A stretch of DNA of 64,000 nucleotides from JACQFK01 sp964619955 (GCA_964619955.1 CAZUJF010000031.1:1-64000); one strand, 5' to 3'; counted from the first letter of the stretch, positions 25,654-33,910 are shown. Notes: generated from the letters alone by a model not told the origin. Made by a program: numbers and translations.

Positions 25654-28319
25654 AGAGGCTTCAGCCCCGTGATCCGCTCCGCGGTGAGCGCGAGCACGTC
25701 GTGGCGGAGCTCGACCTTGCCCGTCACCTCGTAGGGGCCGATCGTGCCGAGCAGGCGCCGATAGCGGCGGTAGACCTGCGGAAACAGCACCACCTCGAAG
25801 AGCCCGTGTTCGTCCTCCATCGTCAGGAATTCCATCGGCTCCTCCCGCGCCGTCAGCGCGAGCCGCAGCGTAGCCATGATGCCGACGATCTGCACCCGCC
25901 GGCCTCCCGAGCCGCGCAGGCCGCGGCTATCAAAGGGACGCGGGCCCGGCGCCAGGTAGGACAGCAGATGCCGGCGCGCGGAGAGGCCCAGGATCTGCAG
26001 CTCGTGGCCCGCCTGCCCCGCCTCCGAAAGTTCCGGCAGGCCCGCCACGTCCCGGCCCCCCGTACGCAGGTACATCAGGATGCGCGGCCGCGTCCAGCCC
26101 GTCCAGTCGAAGGCCCCGCAGAGCACCAGGTTCCGCAGCGACGGCTTCGAGAGCCGCGTCCGCAGCAACACGTCCTCCAGCGACGCGAACGGCCGCGCCT
26201 CCAGCAGCTCCGCGCGCTCGCGATCCATGAGTTCCGGGATGCGGTTGAGCCCGATCCGGATCGCGCGATCATCGAGCGTGAACTCGTCCGCCGAACGCTG
26301 CACGCAGGGCAGCCGGACCGCGATCCCCTCGCGCTTCGCCTGCTCGAGATAGACCCGCGCATCGTAAAGGCCCTGGTTGTTGTTCAGCGCCGCCACCCAG
26401 TGGGCGGCCGGATGATGCGCCGCGAGCCACGCGGACGCCCACGCAAGCACCCCATACGACGCGGCGTGCGCGCGGCAGAACGAGAAGTTCGAGAACTTCG
26501 CCATCTGCGTCCAGAGATCCCGCGCCACCGCGGACTCCGTCCCGGCCCGCGCGGCGAGCGCGAGAAACTCCGCCGACAGCGCCTCGCGCTCCGCGTCCGT
26601 CCGCAGCTTCTGCACCCGGCGGCGAAAGCGGTCGCCGTCCGCGAGCGGCAGCCCCGCGAGGGCCGACACCACGAGCATCGCGTCGTCCTCGTAGAGCAGG
26701 ATCCCGTGCGTGTCCGGCAGCAGCGCCCGGGCCTGCGGCGGCGCGCTTTCGAGACCCCGCACGCGACGCACGAACGACTCCTTCATGCCCTGCCCCGCCG
26801 CGCCGGGACGAATCAACGCCAGCGCCTGCATCAAGCCTTTCGCATCCCGCGGCCGCATCATCTGGATCAGCGAGCGCATCGCGGGCGACTCCAGCTGGTT
26901 GCAGCCGAGCGTGCGCGCCTCCGCGAGCAGCGCCTCAGCGGCGGCATCGCGCGCCGGCAGCCGCTCGACGTCGATACGCAGGCCCTCCGTCCGCTCGACG
27001 ATCTCCAGCGTCTCCCGGATCGTCGACAGCGCGCGGTTGCCCAGCAGGTCGATCTTCACGAGGCCCGCCTCCTCGACGTCGTCCTTGTCGTACTGCGTGA
27101 CGACGACGCCCTTCTCCGCCCGCTGGAGCGGCGCCACGCCGTCGGGCCCCAACACGATCCCGCCGGGATGCACGGAGAGGTGCCGCGGCAGGCCCAGCAG
27201 CGCCGCGGCGGCCGCGTTCAAGCGCGCGGCGTCGGGCACCTCGGCGCGCCCCCGCTGCAGCGCGCTCACCTGCGCGTCCGAATACCCGTAGGCCCGCGCC
27301 GCCTCGCGGAACGCGGAGCGCTCCTGGAACGTGATGTGACTCGAGACCATCGCGACGTCGCCCCAGGTGTCGAAGACGTGCCGGATCACCTCGTCACGTA
27401 CGCGCCAGGAGAAGTCCACGTCGATGTCGGGGAAATCCACCCGCCCCTCGTGCAGGAAGCGCTCGAACGGCAGGCCGAAGTCCACGGGACACACGTTCGT
27501 GATGCCCAGCACGTACGCGACGACGCTCGAGGCGCCCGAGCCGCGGCCCGCGACGGGCAGCCCGCGCTGCCGTGAATACGCGACGATGTCGTGCACGACG
27601 AGGAAATAGCCCGCGTAGCCGAGCTTCGTGATGACGCCGAGCTCGCGCGCCAGGCGCTCCCGCGGCGGCCGATCCGGATAACGCCAGACGAGGCCCTTCT
27701 CACACAGCGCCTTCAGGCGCTCCAGCTCCCCGGGCTCCCGGGGGAAGATCTTCGGCGCAGGGAGGAAATCCTCCGTGCAGGACTCCAGAAACGCCTCATC
27801 AAGCACGAGGCCCGCATGGAGGAACGCGCCCGGATCCGCAAGGCCGTCCACGTGCGCCACAAGCGTGTTCCTGCGAATCGCGCTCAGCAGACGGTGAATC
27901 CGCCATTCGCGCGCGGTGGCGAAGACGACGTCGTGCACCTGCGCCTCCGGCGCGATCCAGAGCCCGTCCACGTCCTCCGGCAGGGCCCGCCCGAGCTTGC
28001 GCGCCGTGATGAGCCGGCAGAGCTTCGCATAGCCTGCGCGGTTGCGCGCGATCCAGACGCGTCCGGCCAGGCGCACGCCCAGGACGGGACGGATCCCCGC
28101 GGCGCGGCAGGCTTTCCAGAACGGGACGGCGCCGGCCAGGCTCTCCTCGTCGGCGAGCACGAGCCCGCGCAGGCCGAGTTCGGCGGCCCGGGCGGCGAGC
28201 GCCTCCGGCCGCGAGGGGCCGAGCAGCAGGCTGTGGCAGCTGCGGACAGTGAACGAGGGGAGGCGAGAGGCGAGAGGCGGAAGGCGTGAAGCTTCCCCGC
28301 CCCGCGCCTCCCCCCTCAC
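25629..28319 (-). CDS. dnaE2: Error-prone DNA polymerase III alpha subunit (DnaE2/ImuC type)
   Basis: About 896 residues from a GTG at 28319; a GTG at 28361 is also possible. The C-family polymerase catalytic aspartates are visible in FPDIDVDF and in VKIDLLG. The C-terminus has an OB-fold (VQIVGIMATLRLAL). It is shorter than typical DnaE2 (around 1,050): the N-terminal PHP domain is reduced, and its metal motif HxH is degenerate (TVRSCHSLLLGPS). No ATG precedes the conserved start, because the 5' end runs directly into a heptad-repeat array whose CGTGAGG units supply GTG codons. Downstream of the polymerase IV gene, it probably takes part in damage-induced mutagenesis. It lies in one minus-strand block with recO. 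Confidence 0.9.
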   Translation of the reverse strand: MRGEARGGEASRLPPLASRLPSFTVRSCHSLLLGPSRPEALAARAAELGLRGLVLADEESLAGAVPFWKACRAAGIRPVLGVRLAGRVWIARNRAGYAKLCRLITARKLGRALPEDVDGLWIAPEAQVHDVVFATAREWRIHRLLSAIRRNTLVAHVDGLADPGAFLHAGLVLDEAFLESCTEDFLPAPKIFPREPGELERLKALCEKGLVWRYPDRPPRERLARELGVITKLGYAGYFLVVHDIVAYSRQRGLPVAGRGSGASSVVAYVLGITNVCPVDFGLPFERFLHEGRVDFPDIDVDFSWRVRDEVIRHVFDTWGDVAMVSSHITFQERSAFREAARAYGYSDAQVSALQRGRAEVPDAARLNAAAAALLGLPRHLSVHPGGIVLGPDGVAPLQRAEKGVVVTQYDKDDVEEAGLVKIDLLGNRALSTIRETLEIVERTEGLRIDVERLPARDAAAEALLAEARTLGCNQLESPAMRSLIQMMRPRDAKGLMQALALIRPGAAGQGMKESFVRRVRGLESAPPQARALLPDTHGILLYEDDAMLVVSALAGLPLADGDRFRRRVQKLRTDAEREALSAEFLALAARAGTESAVARDLWTQMAKFSNFSFCRAHAASYGVLAWASAWLAAHHPAAHWVAALNNNQGLYDARVYLEQAKREGIAVRLPCVQRSADEFTLDDRAIRIGLNRIPELMDRERAELLEARPFASLEDVLLRTRLSKPSLRNLVLCGAFDWTGWTRPRILMYLRTGGRDVAGLPELSEAGQAGHELQILGLSARRHLLSYLAPGPRPFDSRGLRGSGGRRVQIVGIMATLRLALTAREEPMEFLTMEDEHGLFEVVLFPQVYRRYRRLLGTIGPYEVTGKVELRHDVLALTAERITGLKPLYEALALR

Positions 28320-28373
28320 GCCTATCGCCTGTCGCCTATCGCCTATCGCCTCACGCCTCACGCCTCACGCCTT
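28261..28373. repeat. Heptad-repeat array 1 (dinB-dnaE2 junction)
   Basis: Four units of the type AGGCGNN at 28261-28288 face eight units of the complementary type CCTNNCG at 28314-28369, in exact 7-base steps. The two blocks can pair into a long stem. The array fills the space between dinB and dnaE2 and runs into the first dnaE2 codons. Confidence 0.85.
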
Positions 28374-28375
28374 CC

Positions 28376-29563
28376 TCACTTCGTCAGCGACGGCGTACGC
28401 AGCACGTAGCCGTACGCGTCCTTGGGCAGCGTCCCGAGCAGGGCGATGGAGCGGCCGGAGACGATCGCGCCGTGGCCGTGTTTGTCGCGGACGGCGTCCA
28501 CCGCCGCGTGGAACGACGCGACCTGGGGATCGTCGAAGAGGCCGAGCTGGCCGTCCGCGGATTCGAGATTCGAGAGCTGGACGCCGACGAAGCGCACGGT
28601 GACGCGCCGGACGTAGAGCTCGCGGAAGACGCGGCGCACCAGCGGCTGGATCTCGCCGTCGTAGGCGCTGGCGCCGAACGTGATCGAGCGGGCGTCCTCG
28701 ACGCCGTCGGAGCAGCGCAGCCGCACGCGCAGGGTGCGGGCCCGCAGACCGCCCTGCCGCAGGGAGCGGATCGCGCGGTCGACGAGATAGAACAGCATGC
28801 CCTCGATCCAGTCGCGGTCGGCCGTGGGCTGCTCGAGCGTGGTCTCGCGGGAGATCTGCCGCGGCACCTCGCGTTCGCAGACGGGACGCGAGTCCTCGCC
28901 ACGGGCGCGCTCGTAGATCGCGGCCCCCGTGAGTCCGCCGAGCAGCGCCTGCAGGGCGCCGAGCGGGACGGCGCGCAGCTCGCGGACGCTCCGCAGGTTC
29001 AGGTCATGGAGCAGCGCGGCGGTCTTGGGTCCCACGCCGGGGATCTTCTCCACCGGGAGGGCGAGCAGAAACGGCTCCTCCTCCTCGGAGCGGAGCAGGC
29101 GCAGGCCGTCGGGTTTGACGGACTTGGCGGCGAGTTTGGAGAGCATGCGGTTCCGCGCGAGACCCACGGTGACCCTGAGGCCGGTCTCGTCCAGGATCTC
29201 GTCCTTGATCCGGCGTCCGAGGGCGAGCAGATCGGGATAGACGTGGTCGAGGTCCGTGAAGTCCGCGAAGGCCTCGTCGAGGAAGGTCTCGAGGACGGGG
29301 GCGTAGCGGCGGCAGACCTCCCAGACGGCGTCGGTGAAGCAGCGGTAGACCTCATGGCGGCCGTCGACGACGACGAGGTCCGGGCAGAGCCGCAGCGCCT
29401 GCTGGATCGGCATGGCGGTGGCGACGCCGCGCGCGCGGGCCTCGTAGCTCGGCGAGGCGACGACCCCGTTGCCCACGGCCACCGGCCGCCCGCGAAGGCG
29501 GGGGTCCTTGAGCTGCTCGACCGAGGCGAAGAAGGCATCCAAATCCAGATGAAGAATGGACAT
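28376..29563 (-). CDS. dinB: Y-family DNA polymerase IV
   Basis: 395 residues. Catalytic residues are present: Asp7 (HLDLDAFFASVE) and Asp96-Glu97 (FLDEAFADF). This marks it as an active DinB-type translesion polymerase and not the catalytically dead ImuB. Helix-hairpin-helix GVGPKTAALLHDL is near 195 and a little-finger domain follows. A beta-clamp-binding motif (QLGLFDD) is near residue 350. The gene is upstream of dnaE2, an arrangement like an imuB-imuC pair with an active Y-family enzyme. The ATG follows directly on a heptad unit (CGCCTATG) with no visible Shine-Dalgarno. Confidence 0.92.
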   Translation of the reverse strand: MSILHLDLDAFFASVEQLKDPRLRGRPVAVGNGVVASPSYEARARGVATAMPIQQALRLCPDLVVVDGRHEVYRCFTDAVWEVCRRYAPVLETFLDEAFADFTDLDHVYPDLLALGRRIKDEILDETGLRVTVGLARNRMLSKLAAKSVKPDGLRLLRSEEEEPFLLALPVEKIPGVGPKTAALLHDLNLRSVRELRAVPLGALQALLGGLTGAAIYERARGEDSRPVCEREVPRQISRETTLEQPTADRDWIEGMLFYLVDRAIRSLRQGGLRARTLRVRLRCSDGVEDARSITFGASAYDGEIQPLVRRVFRELYVRRVTVRFVGVQLSNLESADGQLGLFDDPQVASFHAAVDAVRDKHGHGAIVSGRSIALLGTLPKDAYGYVLRTPSLTK

Positions 29564-29636
29564 AGGCGACAGGCGTGAGGCGATAGGCGAAGCGGGACGT
29601 CCCCCGCCTATCGCCTCTCGCCTAACGCCCGCTCCA
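29564..29636. repeat. Heptad-repeat array 2 (four-helix protein - dinB junction)
   Basis: Four AGGCGNN units (29564-29591), a GGGACGTCCC centre, then CCTATCG, CCTCTCG and CCTAACG (29607-29627). The right block encodes the last residues and TAG stop of the four-helix protein gene; the left block touches the dinB ATG. Confidence 0.85.
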
Positions 29637-29976
29637 AGGCTCGTGACATGCGGGAGATCTCCTCGACCTCCTGCTCCAAAGATCCCAGAGTACCATGGTT
29701 CATATAGCCCAGATCTGCGGCCATCAAGAGCTGGGTCTGCAGTTCTCCCAAAGACCCCAGGGCGATGGACATGAAGTGATGGAACTCCCGCCCTCCCACA
29801 CGGGTCTTGCCCTCAGCGATGTTGGCGGGAACGGAACGTGCCGTTTTCCGGGTCTCCGCGACAAGACCGTATTTTTCGTCCGCAGGATAGAGACGGGTAA
29901 CCTCATAAGTCCGCCTCACCAAGGTCATTGCCCGCTTCCACACCTCCAAGTCCTTGAAGCTCGGTATGCGGTTCAT
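29608..29976 (-). CDS. Four-helix-bundle protein (S23/IVP-like)
   Basis: 122 residues from the ATG at 29976, with a good ribosome-binding site (GAAAGGAG). It matches the four helix bundle protein family once named after 23S rRNA intervening-sequence ORFs: SFKDLEVWKRAMTLVRRTYEVTRLYPADEKYGLVAETRKTARSVPANIAEG. Here it is not near rRNA but upstream of two error-prone polymerases. Its last residues (GERR) and stop are written in heptad repeats. Function of the family is unknown; association with the repair genes is a contextual hint only. Confidence 0.88.
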   Translation of the reverse strand: MNRIPSFKDLEVWKRAMTLVRRTYEVTRLYPADEKYGLVAETRKTARSVPANIAEGKTRVGGREFHHFMSIALGSLGELQTQLLMAADLGYMNHGTLGSLEQEVEEISRMSRALERALGERR

Positions 29977-30001
29977 CGCACGCTCCTTTCGTTCTCCGCC
30001 C

Positions 30002-30034
30002 CGTCGCCTCACGCCTATCGCCTTCCGCCTTCCC
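30002..30034. repeat. Heptad-repeat array 3 (single-sided)
   Basis: CCTCACG, CCTATCG, CCTTCCG and CCTTCCC follow in exact 7-base steps (30007-30034). It has one arm only. It adjoins the TAG of the DUF6504-like gene and precedes the four-helix protein gene on the minus strand. Confidence 0.8.
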
Positions 30035-30286
30035 CTACCCCAGCACCCCCTCCACATACCACAACGCCTCGCCCTCCTTCCACGAGAGGACCACGACCTC
30101 CTCGCTGCCCAGGGTCACCGAGAAGAAGTATTTGTGGGGGCGCGTGGCGCGGTCCACCCAGCGGGCGTTCACGGAGCGCACCCGCAGCTCCCGCACGCCC
30201 CAGCGGAACTCCAGCGGCTCGATGCGACCCGCTTCAAAACGCACCAGGACCCGGGCCAGCCGCTCGTGAAGCTCGGTTTCCGCCAT
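30035..30286 (-). CDS. Small beta-rich protein, DUF6504-like
   Basis: 83 residues. The pattern RVLVRFEAGRIEPLEFRWGVRELRVRSVNARWVDRATRPHKYFFSVTLG resembles DUF6504 proteins, which in actinobacteria are encoded next to imuB-type polymerase genes (recognised by layout, not confirmed). It is the first gene of the minus-strand repair run after a promoter-like AT-rich region. It may be an accessory protein of the polymerases. Confidence 0.55.
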   Translation of the reverse strand: MAETELHERLARVLVRFEAGRIEPLEFRWGVRELRVRSVNARWVDRATRPHKYFFSVTLGSEEVVVLSWKEGEALWYVEGVLG

Positions 30287-30295
30287 ATGTTAGCC

Positions 30296-30380
30296 TAATG
30301 TTATATACCCCTCTTTATCGGCATATGCAAGGGCCTGCATGAATATGCAATTATGCAAACGGCGAAAAGTTTCCACAGAG
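30296..30380 (-). promoter_or_regulatory. AT-rich promoter region of the repair gene run, with TATGCAA repeats
   Basis: TATGCAA occurs three times (30324-30330, 30344-30350, 30352-30358; TTGCATA on the transcribed sense), with a GCATATGC palindrome at 30321-30328. TATATAAC on the minus strand near 30300-30307 could be a -10 element. There is no canonical LexA box of the E. coli or Bacillus type. The repeats are candidates for a damage-response operator. Confidence 0.55.
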
Positions 30381-30406
30381 TATCCCGGCGGGAAGTACGC
30401 CGGATG

Positions 30407-31159
30407 TTAGGGGGCGCCGAGGGTGACGACGCTGCGCAGGAAACGGGCGCTGGAGAGCTCGCGCTCCAGGTGGTGCAGGACGCAGGCGTCGAGGATCTGC
30501 CGGATCTCCGCCACCAGCGACTTCTTCACCGGCTCCTTGGGCATGTCTCCTTCCCCGAAGCGGGCGATGCATTCCAGGGCCGTGCGCCGGACGGGAAACC
30601 AGCGCTGCTCCTTGGGACGGCAGCCGGGGCAGAGCACGCCGCCGTCCTGGACCGAGAAGAAGAGGTCCGGACCCGCGGCGGCCTTCCGGCAGACGCCGCA
30701 GTCCCGCAGCCGCGGCAGATACCCCAGCGCGCGCAGGGAGAGGGCTTCGAAGGAGTAGACCACGTCCGGCACGGGCACCCCGGACTCCAGGCGCTCGAGC
30801 GCGGCCACCAGCAGCTCGTAGAGCCCTTCGATGAGCTGCCCCTCGGGCGCGAACTGGTCGACGAAGTCCGCCGCGTAACAGCCCGCCACGTAACGGGGGT
30901 ATTCCTCGCGGAGCTTCGTGAACGAGCGCACCCGCTCGGCCTTGGTGAGGATGTCGAGCGTGCCGGGGCGCCGCTCGATGCGGATGAGGTCGTAGATCGA
31001 GAGCAAATCAAAGGGGGCCAGGAAGGCGCTCTTCTTGCGCTTGGCGCCTTTGGCGATGCAGCCGATCTTGCCCGCCGTGGGGGTGAAAAAGCGCAGGATC
31101 TGGCTGGTCTCGCTGTAGTCCGTCTTGTGCAGACAGACGGCCGGCGTACGTTGAAACAT
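30407..31159 (-). CDS. recO: DNA repair protein RecO
   Basis: 250 residues. An N-terminal OB-fold (VCLHKTDYSETSQILRFFTPTAGKIGCIAKGAKRKKSAF) and a C-terminal zinc finger (CGVC near residue 156 and CPGC near 179) fit RecO, which anneals ssDNA and loads RecA with RecR. It lies downstream of the aspartate aminotransferase gene, separated by a heptad-repeat array. The start ATG is fused to the last heptad (CGCCTATG), with no ribosome-binding site visible upstream. Confidence 0.92.
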   Translation of the reverse strand: MFQRTPAVCLHKTDYSETSQILRFFTPTAGKIGCIAKGAKRKKSAFLAPFDLLSIYDLIRIERRPGTLDILTKAERVRSFTKLREEYPRYVAGCYAADFVDQFAPEGQLIEGLYELLVAALERLESGVPVPDVVYSFEALSLRALGYLPRLRDCGVCRKAAAGPDLFFSVQDGGVLCPGCRPKEQRWFPVRRTALECIARFGEGDMPKEPVKKSLVAEIRQILDACVLHHLERELSSARFLRSVVTLGAP

Positions 31160-31230
31160 AGGCGATAGGCGATAGGCGGGAGGCGCGAGGACCCGGCCGC
31201 CTAACGCCTCTCGCCCATCGCCTCTCGCCT
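31160..31230. repeat. Heptad-repeat array 4 (aspartate aminotransferase - recO junction)
   Basis: AGGCGAT, AGGCGAT, AGGCGGG and AGGCGCG (31160-31187) oppose CCTAACG, CCTCTCG, CCCATCG and CCTCTCG (31200-31227). It fills the whole junction, from the recO ATG to the aminotransferase TAG. Confidence 0.85.
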
Positions 31231-32437
31231 AGCTCAACTCCTTCACGAACTTCTCCAGCCGGTCCAGGCCCTTCTCGATCTTGTCCATCGAAGTGGCGTA
31301 GGACAGCCGGATGAAATCGTCCGCGCCGAAGCCCGAGCCCGGGACCGTGGCGATGTGCGCCTTCTCGAGCAGCGTCTCGGAAAGCGCCAGCGAGCCGCGG
31401 AGCTCCTTGCCCTGGAACTTCTTCCCGTAGAGCGCGGCGACGTTCGGGAACACGTAGAAGGCGCCCTGGGGCTCGCCGCAGGAGACGCCCGGGATCTTCC
31501 GCAGGCGGCTCACGATGTAATCGCGGCGCTTGGCGTACTCGACGCGCATCTTCTCGACGCAGCCCTGCTCGCCTTCGAGCGCGGCGATCGTCGCGTATTG
31601 CGCGATCGACGTCGCATTCGACGTGGACTGGCTCTGCATGCGGCCCACCGCCGTGAGGATGTCCTTGGGGCCCGCGGCGTAGCCGATGCGCCAGCCCGTC
31701 ATCGCGTAGGCCTTGGAGGCGCCGTTCACGACGACGGTGCGGTCCTTCATCTCGGGGCGCGCCGTCGCGATCGATGCGAACGGGATCCCGAAGATCAGCT
31801 TCTCATAGATCTCGTCGGAGATGACGAGGATGCCCTTCTCCACCACGACGTCGGCGAGCGCCTTGAGCTCGGCCTCGGTGTAGACCATGCCCGTCGGGTT
31901 GGAGGGGCTGCAGAGGATGAGGCACTTCGTCCGGGGCGTGATCGCCTCGCGGAGCTGCGCGGCCGTCATCTTGAGGCCGTTCTTCTCGGTCGTCTGCACG
32001 ATCACCGGGGTCGCGCCGGCGCACTTCACCATCGCCGGGTAGCTCACCCAGTAGGGGGCGGGGATGATCGCCTCGTCGCCCTCCTCGAGGATCGCCTGCA
32101 TGACGTTGTAGAGCGAGTGTTTGGCGCCGCACGAGACCACGATCTGCGAGGGGTCGTACGTGAGGCCGTTGTCCCGCTGGAACTTGGCCGCGACCGCCTT
32201 GCGGAGCGCGAGCAGTCCGGACGCGGGCGTGTACTTCGTCTGCCCCTTGGCGAGCGCGTCGGAGGCCGCCTTCTTGATGTGGTCGGGGGTGTCGAAGTCG
32301 GGTTCCCCCGCGGAGAACGAGATCACGTCGATGCCCTGGTCGCGCATCGCGTTGGCTTTCGCGGTCATCGCCAGCGTGACGGATTCCTCGGCTTCGGAGG
32401 CGCGGCGGGACAGGATCTTCTTTTCGGTCGTAGGCAT
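31229..32437 (-). CDS. Aspartate aminotransferase (class I, AspC-like)
   Basis: 402 residues. Converts aspartate and 2-oxoglutarate to oxaloacetate and glutamate (family function). PLP residues: Lys242 in NGASKAYAMTGWRIGY, Asn180 in CSPSNPTGMVYT, Asp208 in VISDEIYEKL; the substrate-binding arginine is in FIRLSYA near 382. The N-terminus ISFSAGEPDFDTPDHI is typical of the bacterial thermophilic-type (subgroup Ib) aspartate aminotransferases. The TAG stop forms the first bases of a heptad array leading to recO. Confidence 0.92.
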   Translation of the reverse strand: MPTTEKKILSRRASEAEESVTLAMTAKANAMRDQGIDVISFSAGEPDFDTPDHIKKAASDALAKGQTKYTPASGLLALRKAVAAKFQRDNGLTYDPSQIVVSCGAKHSLYNVMQAILEEGDEAIIPAPYWVSYPAMVKCAGATPVIVQTTEKNGLKMTAAQLREAITPRTKCLILCSPSNPTGMVYTEAELKALADVVVEKGILVISDEIYEKLIFGIPFASIATARPEMKDRTVVVNGASKAYAMTGWRIGYAAGPKDILTAVGRMQSQSTSNATSIAQYATIAALEGEQGCVEKMRVEYAKRRDYIVSRLRKIPGVSCGEPQGAFYVFPNVAALYGKKFQGKELRGSLALSETLLEKAHIATVPGSGFGADDFIRLSYATSMDKIEKGLDRLEKFVKELS

Positions 32438-32506
32438 AGGGGGATGAGTCTAGGGAATGGAAATCCAAGAATCAAGGAGACGTCAGGCCTTAGAATCGGG
32501 GAATCC

Positions 32507-33727
32507 ATGACCCGCACCCGCGGCGCGGCGCTCGCAGCGCTGCTCGTCCTGATCGCCCTGGCGATGGCCTGGATCCGCCCTCAGAAACCCGAGGAGCGGC
32601 CCCTGGCGGACCTCGTCCCGGACGACGCCCTGGCCTACGCCGGGTTCCAGAGTCCCGCGGCCTTCGAGGCCTTTCTCGTCCGCCTCGACCCCGACCGCGC
32701 GGCGGAATGGCGCCGGCGGAGCGTCCCGCTGCAGCCGCACCTCGCGGGCGCCGTCGCGCTCTATCTCGACCGCGAGCGCCGTCCCGTGCTGCTCGCCCGG
32801 CTCCGGCGCCTGGCCACCCTGTCCTCGGAGCTGAACGTCGACGGCGACGCGCTGGTCTGGACGGAGACGCCCGCCGCGCTGGCCCGCCACCGCGCCCGCA
32901 AGGCGCCGCTGGCGTCGCGCCGCGAGTTCCAGGCGCTCGGACGCCGCGGCTTCGTGGATCTCGCCGCCCTGGCACTGCCCGGACGGCTCGCGGATTTCCC
33001 CGTGCTCGGATTCGACGTCGACGCCGGCACGCTTCGCGGCAGCCTGCCGTATTCCGCCGCCGCCTTCCGCACCTACCTCGAGCGCTACGTGCACGCGCCC
33101 CGCTCGGGCGGTGTCCCCGGACAGCTCCTGCTCACGGAATCCTTCCCCCGCGTCTGGGAGGAGATCCTGGCCGCGCTCGATCCCAAGGACCGCGAGCGCG
33201 TGGAGCGCGAGGCCTACGTGCTGGGGCGGGACTACTTCGAGGGACGCAGCCTCGCCGAGTTCTTCGGCCGGATCGGCCCCAGCTGGGGCTTCCAGCTGAA
33301 TCCGCCGGCGCTCTGGATCGACGTCCCGGAGGAGCTGACCGCGACCGCGCGCGCCATGATCACGCGGGCGGTGGCCGACGGCACGCGCGTGCGGCGTCAG
33401 CGGGAGCTGCCCCCGCTCGTCGTCCTCCGCGAAGAGGGCCCGCTCACGCACGTGACGCTGGACGGCGAACTCGGGAAGCGCTGGCATCCGTCCTTCCAGT
33501 TCCGGCAGGGGCGCCTCGTGGTGTGGAACGGCGGCGCGGCGCCGGAGATCCCGCCGGCCCGGTCCGGATCCCATCACGTGACGGGGACGCTCGACGTGCC
33601 CGCGCTCGCGGCGCTGCTGCCGGAGTTGAAGCTGGGGCGGCTGGGGGAGCTGCTGGGCCGGGTCGAGCTGACGGGCCACTTCACGAGCGAGGGGTTTCAG
33701 TTTGAGGTGAGGGGCATCCCGCCGTAG
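32507..33727 (+). CDS. Membrane-anchored hypothetical protein
   Basis: 406 residues from the ATG at 32507. A single N-terminal membrane anchor (AALAALLVLIALAMAWI) is followed by an extracytoplasmic region that begins LADLVPDDALAYAGFQSPAAFEAFL. This resembles the DUF3352-type proteins found in Planctomycetota, but the match is not certain. The rest is beta/alpha with no catalytic motif. The stop codon lies in one arm of an inverted repeat (CCGCCGTAGC with GCTACGGCGG). Confidence 0.6.
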   Translation: MTRTRGAALAALLVLIALAMAWIRPQKPEERPLADLVPDDALAYAGFQSPAAFEAFLVRLDPDRAAEWRRRSVPLQPHLAGAVALYLDRERRPVLLARLRRLATLSSELNVDGDALVWTETPAALARHRARKAPLASRREFQALGRRGFVDLAALALPGRLADFPVLGFDVDAGTLRGSLPYSAAAFRTYLERYVHAPRSGGVPGQLLLTESFPRVWEEILAALDPKDRERVEREAYVLGRDYFEGRSLAEFFGRIGPSWGFQLNPPALWIDVPEELTATARAMITRAVADGTRVRRQRELPPLVVLREEGPLTHVTLDGELGKRWHPSFQFRQGRLVVWNGGAAPEIPPARSGSHHVTGTLDVPALAALLPELKLGRLGELLGRVELTGHFTSEGFQFEVRGIPP

Positions 33728-33784
33728 CTGGCCGGGGGTCGAAATGCCCGCCTTCGCGCGTCCTTGGGGTTGGCGCTACGGCGG
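33719..33784. repeat. Inverted repeat after the membrane-anchored protein gene
   Basis: CCGCCGTAGC near 33720-33729 and GCTACGGCGG near 33774-33784 enclose about 45 bases. The left arm contains the stop codon. Together with the next hairpin it fills the space before the convergent tRNA gene. Confidence 0.5.
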
Positions 33785-33786
33785 GG

Positions 33787-33827
33787 CATCCGCCTTCCTG
33801 CTGGCCTCCGGCCAGCGAAGGCGGATG
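33787..33827 (-). terminator. Strong hairpin directly downstream of tRNA-Leu
   Basis: CATCCGCCTTC and GAAGGCGGATG (11 bp, perfect) enclose CTGGCC-TCC-GGCCAG. It follows the tRNA CCA end with no spacer on the minus strand. There is no U-tract, so it may be a processing or pause structure as well as a terminator. Confidence 0.55.
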
Positions 33828-33910
33828 GTGGGCGGGGCGGGAGTCGAACCCGCATGCCTTGCGGCATACGCCCCTCAAACGTACGTGTCTGCCAATTCCA
33901 CCACCCGCCC
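33826..33910 (-). tRNA. tRNA-Leu (anticodon GAG)
   Basis: Cloverleaf on the minus strand: acceptor GGGCGGG/CCCGCCC, D-arm with AATTGGCAGAC, anticodon stem TACGT/GCGTA around a 7-base loop TTGAGGG with anticodon GAG, a long variable arm (ATGCCGCAAGGCAT), T-arm GCGGG-TTCGACT-CCCGC, discriminator A and an encoded CCA end (33828-33826). The long variable arm is the hallmark of a class II tRNA such as tRNA-Leu. Confidence 0.95.

Noticed and set aside
28376..29563. ImuB (inactive Y-family protein) for the polymerase before dnaE2
   Set aside because: The catalytic Asp and Asp-Glu residues are present, so it is an active DinB-type polymerase.
29608..29976. Remnant of a 23S rRNA intervening sequence, because of the S23-like protein
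   Set aside because: No rRNA sequence lies nearby. The family also occurs as ordinary chromosomal genes.
28261..31230. CRISPR array as explanation for the regular repeats
   Set aside because: The units are 7 bases without spacers and occur in facing blocks; no cas genes are present.
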